Shown here: piece after piece, positions 1 through 7,909 of the stretch | Layout of the letters: each line of letters opens with the position of its first letter | Position numbering within the stretch: the stretch's first letter is position 1 | NCBI GenBank assembly: GCA_964628455.1 | Contig: CAZVPD010000101.1 | Location: forward strand, 1 to 14,444 | Reading direction: 5' to 3' | Source: JAQVWU01 sp964628455 | GTDB taxonomy: Bacteria; Bacillota; Clostridia; Oscillospirales; CAG-272 | Length of the DNA: 14,444 bases | The notes under the pieces: model-generated | Told to the model about the DNA's origin: nothing | The model's database searches: none | The model's input: the letters and a program-made list of their open reading frames with translations, nothing else | Position numbers and translations under genes: made by a program

Positions 1-1032
1 AACATCCACAGGCGGAGATATCGAGCGGCGGTTCAATTCGCGCGAAAGAATGATCTGCCCTTCTGTGATATAACCCGTCAGGTCGGGAATAGGATGAGTT
101 TTGTCGTCTTCGGGCATGGACAAAATCGGGATCATGGTGATACTGCCTTCGGAATCGATTTTCCGCCCGGCACGTTCATAGACGGTCGCAAGGTCCGTAT
201 ACAGATATCCGGGATAACCGCGGCGTCCGGGAACTTCCTTGCGGGCTGCCGAAACTTCACGCAGGGCTTCCGCATAATTGGTGATGTCGGTGATGATGAC
301 AAGCACGTGCATATCGCATTTGAACGCGAGATATTCCGCCGCAGTCAGCGCCATACGGGGCGCGGCGATACGTTCGATTGCCGCATCGGAAGCAAGATTT
401 ATAAACAATACGGTGCGGTCGATCGCTCCGGTTTTTTTAAAGTCCGTGATAAAAAAGTCGGCTTCTTCAAAAGTAATACCCACAGCCGCAAACACGACGG
501 CAAATTTCGAATCGGAATTCAATACCTTCGCCTGACGTGCGATCTGGGCTGCCAGATTTGCGTGCGGCATACCCGAACCGGAGAAAATAGGCAGCTTCTG
601 CCCGCGGACAAGCGTATTCAGTCCGTCTATGGTTGATATACCGGTCTGAACAAATTCGTCGGGATAAGCACGCGCCGCCGGATTGATCGGCGTTCCGTTT
701 ATATCCATGACCGCATCGGCGATAATGCGCGGACCATCGTCAATAGGTTCTCCCATACCGCTGAAAACGCGTCCGAGCATATCCTGAGAAACACCGAGCT
801 GAACTCCGTGTCCCGTAAAACGCACCTTGCTTTGCGCGAGATTTATACCGGCAGAACTTTCAAACAGCTGAACAAGCACATTCGAACCGTTTACTTCAAG
901 CACACGACAGCGGCGCGTTTCTCCGGAAGGAAGCTCGATTTCACCGAGTTCGTCATATTTAACGTTTTCCACTTCACGCACCAGCATCAGCGGTCCGGCA
1001 ATTTCTTCTATCGTTCTGTATTCTTTAATCAT
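1..1032 (-). CDS. ntpB: V-type ATP synthase/ATPase subunit B (partial, C-terminus off the left edge)
   Basis: This is the non-catalytic nucleotide-binding-fold subunit that alternates with subunit A in the A3B3 head of the V1 motor. Translating from the ATG at 1032 gives 344 uninterrupted codons to base 1, starting MIKEYRTIEEIAGPLMLV. Family landmarks are present: a beta-barrel N-terminus (LGEIELPSGETRRC), IFSGSGMPHANLAAQIARQ where catalytic subunits carry a P-loop (its absence is normal for B), VLVIITDITNYAEALRE, RRGYPGYLYTDLATVYERAG and DLTGYITEGQIILSREL. The window ends at residue 344, just before the SLSRL segment that carries the arginine finger in E. hirae. The start lies 8 bases after the stop of subunit A, and the ribosome site (GGAG) sits in the last codons of A, so the two are probably translationally coupled. 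About a quarter of the protein is missing. Confidence 0.97.
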   Translation of the reverse strand, partial: MIKEYRTIEEIAGPLMLVREVENVKYDELGEIELPSGETRRCRVLEVNGSNVLVQLFESSAGINLAQSKVRFTGHGVQLGVSQDMLGRVFSGMGEPIDDGPRIIADAVMDINGTPINPAARAYPDEFVQTGISTIDGLNTLVRGQKLPIFSGSGMPHANLAAQIARQAKVLNSDSKFAVVFAAVGITFEEADFFITDFKKTGAIDRTVLFINLASDAAIERIAAPRMALTAAEYLAFKCDMHVLVIITDITNYAEALREVSAARKEVPGRRGYPGYLYTDLATVYERAGRKIDSEGSITMIPILSMPEDDKTHPIPDLTGYITEGQIILSRELNRRSISPPVDV

Positions 1033-1040
1033 ATTGCATT

Positions 1041-2807
1041 TCACTCCGCTTCGATCGTAAGTGCGTCAAGCTGATTGTCCATTTCAATTTCAATATCGGC
1101 ATATGTTTCGATAAACTCGTTTTCGGGAACCGTTTTTGCGCGTCCTATACGTTCTCTGACCGGCAGATTGGAGACTTTTTCGATATCGGCGCCCAGGGCG
1201 ACCGCTTTTTTTGATTTTGCATAAAACGACAGTATAAGCGAAATCAAGGCATTCTGCTTTATAAGAGGTGTATAGGAATCAGCCGGTTCAAACGCGTCCT
1301 GCTGTAAAAAATCTTCCCGGACGGATCTTGAAATTTCCAGGACAAGCCTGTCTTCGGAAGACAGCGCATCAACACCTACCAGCTTCACTATTTCCTGAAG
1401 TTCGCTTTCCTGCGAAAGCAGCTTCAGTAATTCCGCGGTTTTCGACTGCCAGTCCTTTGAGACATGTTCTCCGAACCACGGATTCAGCCGTTCTTTATAA
1501 AGCGAATAGGATGTGAGCCAGTTTATGGCCGGAAAATGACGGCGATAAGCAAGAGCAGCTTCAAGGCCCCAGAAAACTTTCACGATGCGGAGCGTCGCCT
1601 GCGTCACAGGCTCCGAAAGATCTCCGCCCTGAGGTGAAACCGCTCCGACTGCCGTCAGGGCTCCGACACGCTTTTCAGAACCGCTGCATACCACGATACC
1701 GGCGCGTTCATAAAACTGGGCAAGCCTCGATGTCAGATAAGCGGGATACCCCTCTTCACCGGGCATTTCCTCCAGACGGCCCGACATCTCCCGCAGTGCC
1801 TCAGCCCAGCGTGATGTCGAATCGGCGATAACCGCCACGGAATAGCCCATGTCGCGGAAATATTCGGCGATGGTGATACCCGTATAAATAGATGCTTCGC
1901 GGGCTGCCACGGGCATATCCGATGTGTTGGCGATCAGCACGGTCCGTTCCATCAGCGATTTCCCGCTCTTTGGATCCTTGAGTTTAGGAAACTCGAGCAA
2001 AACATCGGTCATTTCGTTTCCGCGCTCCCCGCAGCCGACATAAACGACGATATCGGCGTCGCTCCACTTTGCCAGCTGATGCTGCACGACGGTTTTACCC
2101 GAACCGAACGGACCGGGTATGCAGGCCGCACCGCCCTTGGCTATCGGGAAGACAGAGTCAATGACCCGCTGACCCGTGATCAGTGGTTCATTGGGAGGCA
2201 ATTTTTGCACATAAGGACGTGCACGGCGCACAGGCCATTTCTGCATAAGAGAAAGATCCGTCACAAGCCCTTCGCTGCTTTTTATTTTTCCTATCGAATC
2301 GGTTATCTTATAATCTCCATCCGTCAGTTCCGTTATCATTCCCGAAACATCCGGCGGAACCATTATTTTATGGATAACCAGTTCGCTTTCAATCACGGTT
2401 CCCAGAATATCACCTGCAGAAACCGTGTCGCCCGTTTTAGCCGAAGCCTCGAAATGCCAGATTTTTTCACGATCAAGCGCGGGTATTTCTATTCCGCGAA
2501 GTATATTCGATCCGACAAGACTGCGGATCTTCAGAAGCGGTCGCTGGATCCCGTCATAAATGTTCGTTATAAGGCCCGGTCCGAGTTCAACAGACAGAGG
2601 TGCGCCGGTCGACAGCACTGTATCTCCCCGTCCCAGACCGGCTGTTTCCTCATAAACCTGTATAGAAGCACGGTCACCATGCATTTCGATTATTTCGCCG
2701 ATCAACCGCTGACTGCCGACGCGTACAACATCAAACATATTGGCCTGGCGCATACCCTCCGCGATGACCAGCGGACCGGATACTTTTACGATTCTGCCTT
2801 CTGCCAT
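1041..2807 (-). CDS. ntpA: V-type ATP synthase/ATPase catalytic subunit A
   Basis: Catalytic ATP-hydrolysing or ATP-making subunit of the V1 head, cytoplasmic. The 588-residue product is the normal family length. It has the N-terminal barrel (residues 1-70), the A-specific inserted domain around 110-190 (EKIWHFEASAKTGDTVS), the Walker A loop GPFGSGKT at 232-239, the catalytic glutamate segment GCGERGNEMTD near 259-268, and a Walker B/switch region VIADSTSRWAEALREMSGR followed by EEMPGEEGYPAYLTSRLA. The start is supported by AAAGGA about 10 bases upstream of the ATG. It follows subunit F by 22 bases and is followed by subunit B after 8 bases. The key residues all look intact, so I expect a functional subunit. 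Confidence 0.98.
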   Translation of the reverse strand: MAEGRIVKVSGPLVIAEGMRQANMFDVVRVGSQRLIGEIIEMHGDRASIQVYEETAGLGRGDTVLSTGAPLSVELGPGLITNIYDGIQRPLLKIRSLVGSNILRGIEIPALDREKIWHFEASAKTGDTVSAGDILGTVIESELVIHKIMVPPDVSGMITELTDGDYKITDSIGKIKSSEGLVTDLSLMQKWPVRRARPYVQKLPPNEPLITGQRVIDSVFPIAKGGAACIPGPFGSGKTVVQHQLAKWSDADIVVYVGCGERGNEMTDVLLEFPKLKDPKSGKSLMERTVLIANTSDMPVAAREASIYTGITIAEYFRDMGYSVAVIADSTSRWAEALREMSGRLEEMPGEEGYPAYLTSRLAQFYERAGIVVCSGSEKRVGALTAVGAVSPQGGDLSEPVTQATLRIVKVFWGLEAALAYRRHFPAINWLTSYSLYKERLNPWFGEHVSKDWQSKTAELLKLLSQESELQEIVKLVGVDALSSEDRLVLEISRSVREDFLQQDAFEPADSYTPLIKQNALISLILSFYAKSKKAVALGADIEKVSNLPVRERIGRAKTVPENEFIETYADIEIEMDNQLDALTIEAE

Positions 2808-2829
2808 TTATTTCTATCCTTTCGGTAAA

Positions 2830-3165
2830 CTAATCTTTAAATAAAATATCCGCGCCGACCGCATGTTCGACCGACTTTTTTATAAGCGACATGCCGTAAC
2901 CCGTTTTCCCGTTTTTATCCGGGAACACGATGATCGCAGGCAAAGGTTTATCGCGATATTTCAATATATCCGTTTCGATTTTTTGTGCAAGCCGTTCCGT
3001 AATATAAATGACGGCATAATTTTCCGCAGCAAGCAGACCGAGATATTTAACCGCATCGGCATCATTTTCGGCGATCCTGACGGTAAAACCCACTGCCATA
3101 AATCCGAGGACACTGTCTTTGTCGCCTATAACCGCCATCTTATGCATATCAGAAATATCAGGCAT
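2830..3165 (-). CDS. ntpG: V-type ATP synthase/ATPase subunit F (central stalk)
   Basis: Small central-stalk subunit that binds the D rotor shaft (called NtpG in E. hirae, subunit F elsewhere). The 111 residues contain the family opening MAVIGDKDSVLGFMAVGF, then a middle that ends in YAVIYITERLA, and a C-terminal half with LPAIIVFPDKNGKTGYGM. Length and position between C and A fit the family. The start codon overlaps the last 8 bases of the C gene (ATGCCTGA), so translation is probably coupled; AAAGG lies about 12 bases upstream. Internal ATGs at residues 7 and 10 would also give a family-like N-terminus, so the exact start is slightly uncertain. Confidence 0.93.
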   Translation of the reverse strand: MPDISDMHKMAVIGDKDSVLGFMAVGFTVRIAENDADAVKYLGLLAAENYAVIYITERLAQKIETDILKYRDKPLPAIIVFPDKNGKTGYGMSLIKKSVEHAVGADILFKD

Positions 3166-4153
3166 ATGTTCTCAGCCTTTCTTTTATAACTTCGGCAGGA
3201 AGAGACGCGGATTTTCCCGCTATGACGATGCGCAGGTTCTTTGCTTCTGTTTCCCGTGCGGCGACGAAAGCGAACAATATCTCCGCGCCATACAGCTTTT
3301 TTTTCGCCTCGTTGTTCACAAATGCCAGGAAAGCATTTTCACAGGTGCGTTCTACAGCAGTCAGGCTGTCGGTTATGCTCAGCTTCAAAGAACCATACAT
3401 TGTCCGCCGAAGCATATCGTAGAAAAGCATTTCCCTTTCTTTTATGCCTTCAGCCGAGAAAGACGCTTTAAATAATTCTTTTTTAATTTCTCCGCCGGGC
3501 AGTATGGTTTTTTCGGCCGAATCCGCCGCAGCATTCATCCGTATAAGCCGCACGCATGTCAGAATGTTTGCCGTATCCGCTTTGCAGGCGACGAATCGGC
3601 GAAGATAAGGATAATCGTAATTTCCCGCGCTTTCGGCCATGTCAAGATAACAGGCACGATCAATCATAAAATCTATCTGCTGAGGATCGGAAGTCCGGTA
3701 ATACGTTTCGTATGCGGCAACCGCTGTCTTAGCCATATTATCCGGCAAAGCCGAAAACTCACGATCACGCACGCAGTTCAATATTTTAGGAACCGGAACA
3801 CTGCCTGTATTATACATCATAGAAGCCGCATCCGTATTTCTGAACGAACTTTTGATCGCGGATTTCAGATTATGACAGTCGTAAGGATATCTAAGAACAT
3901 TGAAAACGGCAGGATCGGGAGCGATCTCCCCAAGCAGCCTGTATGAATCTTCAATAATCGAATCCAGCGCTTCTTCAATATTTCCCTTTAAGCTGTGAAT
4001 ACCGAATTCTTCAAAAATCCGAAGTGCGTCAGCGAGTGTTTTTGCTTCGGCAGCACGCCAGATGCGTTCACCCGCCGAAATTCGGGCCTGAACGGCGCGC
4101 ACTCTTGACGAACCGTAAATATATTTTTCTTCGTCGTAACGAATCCGTGCCAT
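3158..4153 (-). CDS. ntpC: V-type ATP synthase/ATPase subunit C (rotor socket, d-type)
   Basis: Subunit C (archaeal/eukaryotic subunit d type) is the funnel-shaped protein linking the V1 central shaft to the membrane c/K ring. The 331-residue product is soluble, largely helical and of normal family length. Recognisable parts include the N-terminal RIRYDEEKYIYGSSRVRAVQ, the segment VFNVLRYPYDCHNLKSAIKS, and the C-terminal EILFAFVAARETEAKNLRIV ending VIKERLRTYA, which are typical of this family. Position between E and F in the operon agrees. The start is chosen for an AAAGGAG ribosome site 8 bases upstream. It follows subunit E after 49 bases, the longest gap inside the operon; I see no terminator in that gap. 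Confidence 0.94.
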   Translation of the reverse strand: MARIRYDEEKYIYGSSRVRAVQARISAGERIWRAAEAKTLADALRIFEEFGIHSLKGNIEEALDSIIEDSYRLLGEIAPDPAVFNVLRYPYDCHNLKSAIKSSFRNTDAASMMYNTGSVPVPKILNCVRDREFSALPDNMAKTAVAAYETYYRTSDPQQIDFMIDRACYLDMAESAGNYDYPYLRRFVACKADTANILTCVRLIRMNAAADSAEKTILPGGEIKKELFKASFSAEGIKEREMLFYDMLRRTMYGSLKLSITDSLTAVERTCENAFLAFVNNEAKKKLYGAEILFAFVAARETEAKNLRIVIAGKSASLPAEVIKERLRTYA

Positions 4154-4202
4154 ACGGCATACTCCTTTATGCGTGAATATCCTTTAGTCTCTCCTTGAGC
4201 AG

Positions 4203-4781
4203 TCAATCAAAGAGAATTTTATAAATTTCAGATTCGATAGATGAACGAAGTCCCGATATTATAAGTTCAAGAGAACAATTCGTTTCAACGTCACCGCGCC
4301 TCAGGATAAAACCACCCTCTATTGCGGCAGCTTCATCCGAAAGCTGAATATCGGCATTATTCCGAAGGATACAGCATTCTGCAGATTCCCGGTCTTTTTT
4401 ATTGACCGACATCAGATAATGAGCGTCGGGCATTTCCAAAACAGCTTCGGACAGCAGGGCTGACAAAAAATCGCAGTAGGCGTCCCGGTTTAAATTCAAA
4501 ATTTTTTCCTTTGCCAGTAAAAATACCCGGTCTATCAATTCGGTTTTCGCTGCAAGCAATCTGTTCCGTTCAATCAATCCGGACGCGGATTTTATACGTC
4601 CCGAAATATTCTGCGCTTCTTTTTCGGCACGCGTCCGTGCTTCCGTCTTGATTTTCTGCGCATGGGTTTCTGTTTCCTGAATAATATCGCCCGCATCGTT
4701 CTGAGCTTCGGCTATAATATTACCGGCATATGATTTCGCATCCCCGAGTATTTTTTCGATGATTTTTTCTATACCGTTCAT
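4203..4781 (-). CDS. ntpE: V-type ATP synthase/ATPase subunit E (peripheral stalk)
   Basis: Peripheral-stalk subunit that holds the A3B3 head still against rotor torque; it pairs with the short coiled-coil subunit encoded first in the operon. The 192-residue product begins MNGIEKIIEKILGDAKSYAG, followed by a long charged, alanine-rich amphipathic helix to about residue 75 and then a globular C-terminal half containing AIEGGFILRRGDVETNCSLE, the usual GG-containing C-terminal signature. Length is normal. It lies 12 bases after the K gene. The ribosome site (GGAT) is weaker than those of its neighbours, so coupling to translation of K is plausible. Identity is firm from the coiled-coil plus C-terminal motif and from gene order. 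Confidence 0.92.
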   Translation of the reverse strand: MNGIEKIIEKILGDAKSYAGNIIAEAQNDAGDIIQETETHAQKIKTEARTRAEKEAQNISGRIKSASGLIERNRLLAAKTELIDRVFLLAKEKILNLNRDAYCDFLSALLSEAVLEMPDAHYLMSVNKKDRESAECCILRNNADIQLSDEAAAIEGGFILRRGDVETNCSLELIISGLRSSIESEIYKILFD

Positions 4782-4793
4782 AAGTTCATCCGG

Positions 4794-5309
4794 TTAAGCC
4801 TGGAAAAATATGATCAGCAGCAATGAAACGAGCAGTGCCAGAATTGCATAAGTTTCCACCAATGCAGCGTTTGTAATCGCTTTACCCACTTCATCTTTTT
4901 GTTTGGAGATAAGATTGATACCGGCAATAGCAGCTTTAGACTGATATTTTGCCGATACATAACCCACCAGTGCGATCGGGAGACATGCCATCAGCATATA
5001 GGCGCCCTCCGAAATTGTTAAAGGTACAGGCGTGCCGATAATGCCGATTTTAACCATTACAAGAAATGCCACAATAAGACCGTATATACCCTGCGTACCC
5101 GGAAGCGCAACGAGCAGAAGCGTTTTACCGAATGAGTCGGGTTCTTCCGTAAGAAGTCCGTCCGCTGCCTGAGCAGCGTTGCCGACTCCTATAGCTGACC
5201 CGCATCCCGCAAGAGCCACCGCAAGGAAAGCGCCCAGCAGCGCCAGATTCTGACCTGTAAAAATCTCGCTTAAGAAATTCGCAAAAGAATAAGCTGCACC
5301 GGTATCCAT
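4794..5309 (-). CDS. ntpK: V-type ATP synthase/ATPase subunit K (membrane rotor ring, proteolipid)
   Basis: Rotor-ring proteolipid of the membrane sector; each copy carries one ion across the membrane. The 171-residue product has four hydrophobic segments (two hairpins): about 22-45, 62-88, 99-120 and 145-168. The two signature regions are LPGTQGIYGL (69-78) and the last-helix glutamate in VETYAI (E152). Aligned by eye to E. hirae NtpK, the sodium ligands L61, T64, Q65, Q110 and E139 correspond to L69, T72, Q73, Q123 and E152, all kept, which predicts sodium rather than proton coupling. The N-terminus is several residues longer than in E. hirae. A strong GGAGG ribosome site precedes the ATG, in line with the many copies needed per complex. 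It sits 33 bases after the I gene. Confidence 0.96.
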   Translation of the reverse strand: MDTGAAYSFANFLSEIFTGQNLALLGAFLAVALAGCGSAIGVGNAAQAADGLLTEEPDSFGKTLLLVALPGTQGIYGLIVAFLVMVKIGIIGTPVPLTISEGAYMLMACLPIALVGYVSAKYQSKAAIAGINLISKQKDEVGKAITNAALVETYAILALLVSLLLIIFFQA

Positions 5310-5342
5310 TTTGTATCCTCCAATAATAAATAAATTCTGTTT

Positions 5343-7301
5343 TTATTCGGCATGCGTATATTTTGTTTCTATGCGAAGCGGTTTGAATAACTTTCCGCCG
5401 TCTTCATAAAATTTGCCGAAAAATTCAATATACTGCAGACGGCTGGTATGCACGAAAGTGCCGAGAAGATTGATCGCCAGATTTACTGTGTGTCCGGCCA
5501 AAACGACAAGTATCATTACGATAAATCCGATGACCGACGGTCCTGCGAGCGTTGCTAAAATGTTCACAACACTTGCGATGACGGCAGACGCCATTCCGAG
5601 AGCCATAATACGGGAATAAGAAAGCAGATCGGCGGCATAATTTACGATATTATATAAACTGCCCACGCCTTTGATTATTTTCATTACTATATTCTTTTCC
5701 GCTCTGCCCTGTGTAAGAATCAGCGCGGCAACACCGGTTAAAGCGATGTACTTCCCTGCTTCTTGTTTTGACGCCAATAAAGCGATACCGGTAAACAATA
5801 CAAACCAGCTTCCGACATCGAAAACAGCACTCAGGCGTTTACCCGAAACCCATAACATGTAAAATTTTATGCACATTCCCACGGTAAGGTGTACAACCCC
5901 TGCGGCCAGCGCTATGATCAGAAACATAACCGGATTGGTTACCGGATCAAAAAGAACGGCCGGTGACCGAATCGTGATATTCAGCATTTTACTCATGAAA
6001 ACCACAGGCAGATCTCCCAGATAGCTTCCGAATAAAAATCCGGAAATCATACAAGCTATACCGCAGACCGCGAACATCCTGACAAGCCGTTTGACACCGG
6101 GATTGAGATCCAGAAATTTCAGAGCCAGAAACCCTCCTGCGGAAAGCAGCAGCCCGTATACGACATCCCCCAGCATCAGTCCGAATATGACAAAGTAAAA
6201 GAAAGACATAATAAAAGTCGGGTCGAAACTACCGTAAAGAGGCATGGAATATAATCCGACAACCACCTCAAACGCAGAAGCAGGTTTAACATTCTGCAGT
6301 AAAACGGGAACATCGTCGTCTTTCTGCGGCTCATTGAATTCATAACAGCATTGCATTTTTTCAAGCTGAGCCGTCACCCTATCCATCGCTTTGTGAGGAA
6401 CCCAACCTGAAAGCACAATCGTTTCCCGCGTTTCAAACATTTTTTTCCTGGCTGCCAACACCTTAAAACGGGCGCCGGCTATATCATAAGCTATTTTTAC
6501 CAGGTCTGTTTTTCCCGCAAGCGAACGAAGTTCGTTTTCGAGTTCCGTGCGTTCCTTGTCGGCTTCTTCGAGTTTTCTCGTTAAACGCGCCGTGTTTTCA
6601 GCCGCCGTCCCGCTGTATTCCTTCAGATCCATTTTTATAAAACCGGCCGATGACAGTACCATGTAAACCGAAGACTCGAATTCCATATGATAAACAACAG
6701 CGACATAACTTCCGCTTATATCTTCGCTTATATATTCAACCGAACACGGCAGCGGTCCGTTTTCGTTATTCAGCAGCAGACCGGCAACGGTTTCCTCCGG
6801 CATATTTTTCGGCAGCATGCCGAACCAGACATGCGTTTCTTTTGTGCCGGTCATATCGAGAGGAATTTGGCAGTTTATCCACGGCTGCAAAGCAGCGACA
6901 TCCCCGGTGAATGCTATTCTGTCATTATTGATTTCGGCAAGTCTGTATGTGATCGCTTCGGACCTGTCCGCCGTTTTATAAGCCTCGTCATATTCCTTTA
7001 AATCCGCTTCGTAGCATTCGCGCGATATACTGGGACGCCATGCAAATAAACCGTCTTTGCTTTTTGCCGGCGTATAATTTTTCAAGATTTTGATGGCGCG
7101 TTCCAGTCGGATAACATTTCTTTCGGCTTCGGCATATTCGGCATCGACATGCGAAACGGCAAGTTCCTGTTTTCCATTATCGATACCGTGGTCAACCGGT
7201 ATCACTTCCACACATGACAGCCACATCAGACGCCGGATCACAGCATCCGCATCCGACCGCATTACAACAGCGGTCATTTTTTTCATCGGACTGACTGACA
7301 T
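5343..7301 (-). CDS. ntpI: V-type ATP synthase/ATPase subunit I (membrane stator, a-type)
   Basis: Membrane stator subunit that forms the ion half-channels beside the K ring. The 652-residue product has a cytoplasmic N-terminal half (about 1-345, with a coiled-coil stretch near 235-270) that binds the peripheral stalks, and a C-terminal half with about eight membrane segments. Conserved landmarks are FGLMLGDVVYGLLL, the segment LLSYSRIMALGMA (R564) and the C-terminal HTSRLQYIEFFGKFYEDGG (R621); the two arginines match those thought to release the ion from the rotor carboxylate. The start ATG shares one base with the previous stop (TAATG), and AAGGA lies about 10 bases upstream. Length is typical for bacterial NtpI. 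Confidence 0.97.
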   Translation of the reverse strand: MSVSPMKKMTAVVMRSDADAVIRRLMWLSCVEVIPVDHGIDNGKQELAVSHVDAEYAEAERNVIRLERAIKILKNYTPAKSKDGLFAWRPSISRECYEADLKEYDEAYKTADRSEAITYRLAEINNDRIAFTGDVAALQPWINCQIPLDMTGTKETHVWFGMLPKNMPEETVAGLLLNNENGPLPCSVEYISEDISGSYVAVVYHMEFESSVYMVLSSAGFIKMDLKEYSGTAAENTARLTRKLEEADKERTELENELRSLAGKTDLVKIAYDIAGARFKVLAARKKMFETRETIVLSGWVPHKAMDRVTAQLEKMQCCYEFNEPQKDDDVPVLLQNVKPASAFEVVVGLYSMPLYGSFDPTFIMSFFYFVIFGLMLGDVVYGLLLSAGGFLALKFLDLNPGVKRLVRMFAVCGIACMISGFLFGSYLGDLPVVFMSKMLNITIRSPAVLFDPVTNPVMFLIIALAAGVVHLTVGMCIKFYMLWVSGKRLSAVFDVGSWFVLFTGIALLASKQEAGKYIALTGVAALILTQGRAEKNIVMKIIKGVGSLYNIVNYAADLLSYSRIMALGMASAVIASVVNILATLAGPSVIGFIVMILVVLAGHTVNLAINLLGTFVHTSRLQYIEFFGKFYEDGGKLFKPLRIETKYTHAE

Positions 7302-7618
7302 TATTTTAAAATCCTTTCAATGATGAAGTTTACGGCAGTTTCAATCCTGCTTTCTTTTTCGGTCATCATCTTTTTAGCTTTTTCTTCGGCTTTTTCCGCA
7401 GCGTCCGCTTTCTGCTTATTTGCATTTACAGAAGCCTCTTCGATTATCCGTTTGGAAATCGTTTCGGCTTCAGCAGCCGCCCGGTCAAGCAGCACCGCGG
7501 CATTTCTTTCCGCTTCCGCTTTAACGGCGCGAACCGTCTCTATCGCAGCCTGGCGAATTGCCACAGCGTCGCTTTCAGCCGCTCTGATCTTATTTATGGC
7601 ATCATATTCAGCTGACAT
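7301..7618 (-). CDS. ntpF: V-type ATP synthase/ATPase peripheral-stalk subunit (G/H type), first gene of the operon
   Basis: A 105-residue, almost entirely helical, alanine/glutamate/lysine-rich protein (DAINKIRAAESDAVAIRQAA near the start) with no membrane segment: the form expected of the G/H-type stalk subunit that makes a heterodimeric coiled coil with subunit E. It occupies the first place in the operon, as ntpF does in E. hirae. Similarity in such low-complexity coiled coils is weak evidence by itself, so the call rests mainly on length, composition and gene order. The ribosome site is poor (an AAGAG-like stretch about 17 bases upstream), unlike the strong sites of later genes. It ends with a one-base overlap into the I gene. 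Confidence 0.85.
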   Translation of the reverse strand: MSAEYDAINKIRAAESDAVAIRQAAIETVRAVKAEAERNAAVLLDRAAAEAETISKRIIEEASVNANKQKADAAEKAEEKAKKMMTEKESRIETAVNFIIERILK

Positions 7619-7643
7619 ATTTTATCTTTTTCTCTTGCCTTAT

Positions 7644-7652
7644 ATTATAGCA
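7644..7652 (-). promoter_or_regulatory. Candidate second (proximal) promoter of the V-ATPase operon
   Basis: On the minus strand this reads TGC-TATAAT, a perfect -10 with an extended -10 TG. No good -35 is found at 16-18 bases, so activity would rest on the extended -10. The predicted RNA start near 7637 would leave a leader of only about 19 bases before the first ATG at 7618. Confidence 0.4.
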
Positions 7653-7758
7653 AAATTTAAAAGCAAAGAAAAATTCCTTTCATTACGATTCTTATTAAAT
7701 AACGATCAAAAGGTTGTCTGGTTTTTTTGATGTTATTCGAATAAACTCAATTGTTACT

Positions 7759-7787
7759 ATTATAACATAAAACAACAATTTTTTCAA
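7759..7787 (-). promoter_or_regulatory. Main candidate promoter of the V-ATPase operon
   Basis: Minus-strand TTGAAA (7782-7787), 17-base spacer, TATAAT (7759-7764) preceded by TGT, an extended -10. This is close to the sigma-A consensus. The predicted start near 7752 gives a leader of about 134 AT-rich bases. A perfect 7-base inverted repeat, AATTGTT (7749-7755) and AACAATT (7774-7780), surrounds the -10 and could be an operator. I see no intrinsic terminator or obvious riboswitch fold in the leader. The rest of 7619-7864 appears to hold no gene. Confidence 0.72.
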
Positions 7788-7864
7788 CACTTATATTATT
7801 TTTAACATTTTGTATCACGATTATTAAATTATATCCGGAAAACAATCCCGAGAGATAAAAGGAC

Positions 7865-7900
7865 AAAAATCAGGGCGGGAAGATTCCCGCCCTGATTTTT
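7865..7900. terminator. Bidirectional intrinsic terminator
   Basis: Two perfectly complementary 17-base arms (7865-7881 and 7884-7900) with core AGGGCGGGAA / TTCCCGCCCT, giving about 16 usable pairs around a small AGAT loop, flanked by A-tract and T-tract on both sides. It lies 9 bases beyond the stop of the AIM24-family gene and would end that minus-strand transcript before the V-ATPase promoter region. Confidence 0.93.
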
Positions 7901-7909
7901 GAACTTTAT

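Noticed and set aside
1..1032. Missing P-loop in subunit B as a sign of inactivation
   Set aside because: B subunits of V-type ATPases normally lack a catalytic P-loop. The SGSGMPHANLAAQI segment is the usual family sequence.
2079..2828. A 249-codon open frame on the plus strand, and other long plus-strand frames such as 94-636
   Set aside because: They lie opposite the V-ATPase A and B genes and their translations look like random composition. The sense strand fully explains the DNA.
7657..7683. An 8-codon leader peptide (MKGIFLCF) on the minus strand before the V-ATPase genes
   Set aside because: It has no ribosome site, no run of regulatory codons, and no attenuator hairpin after it.
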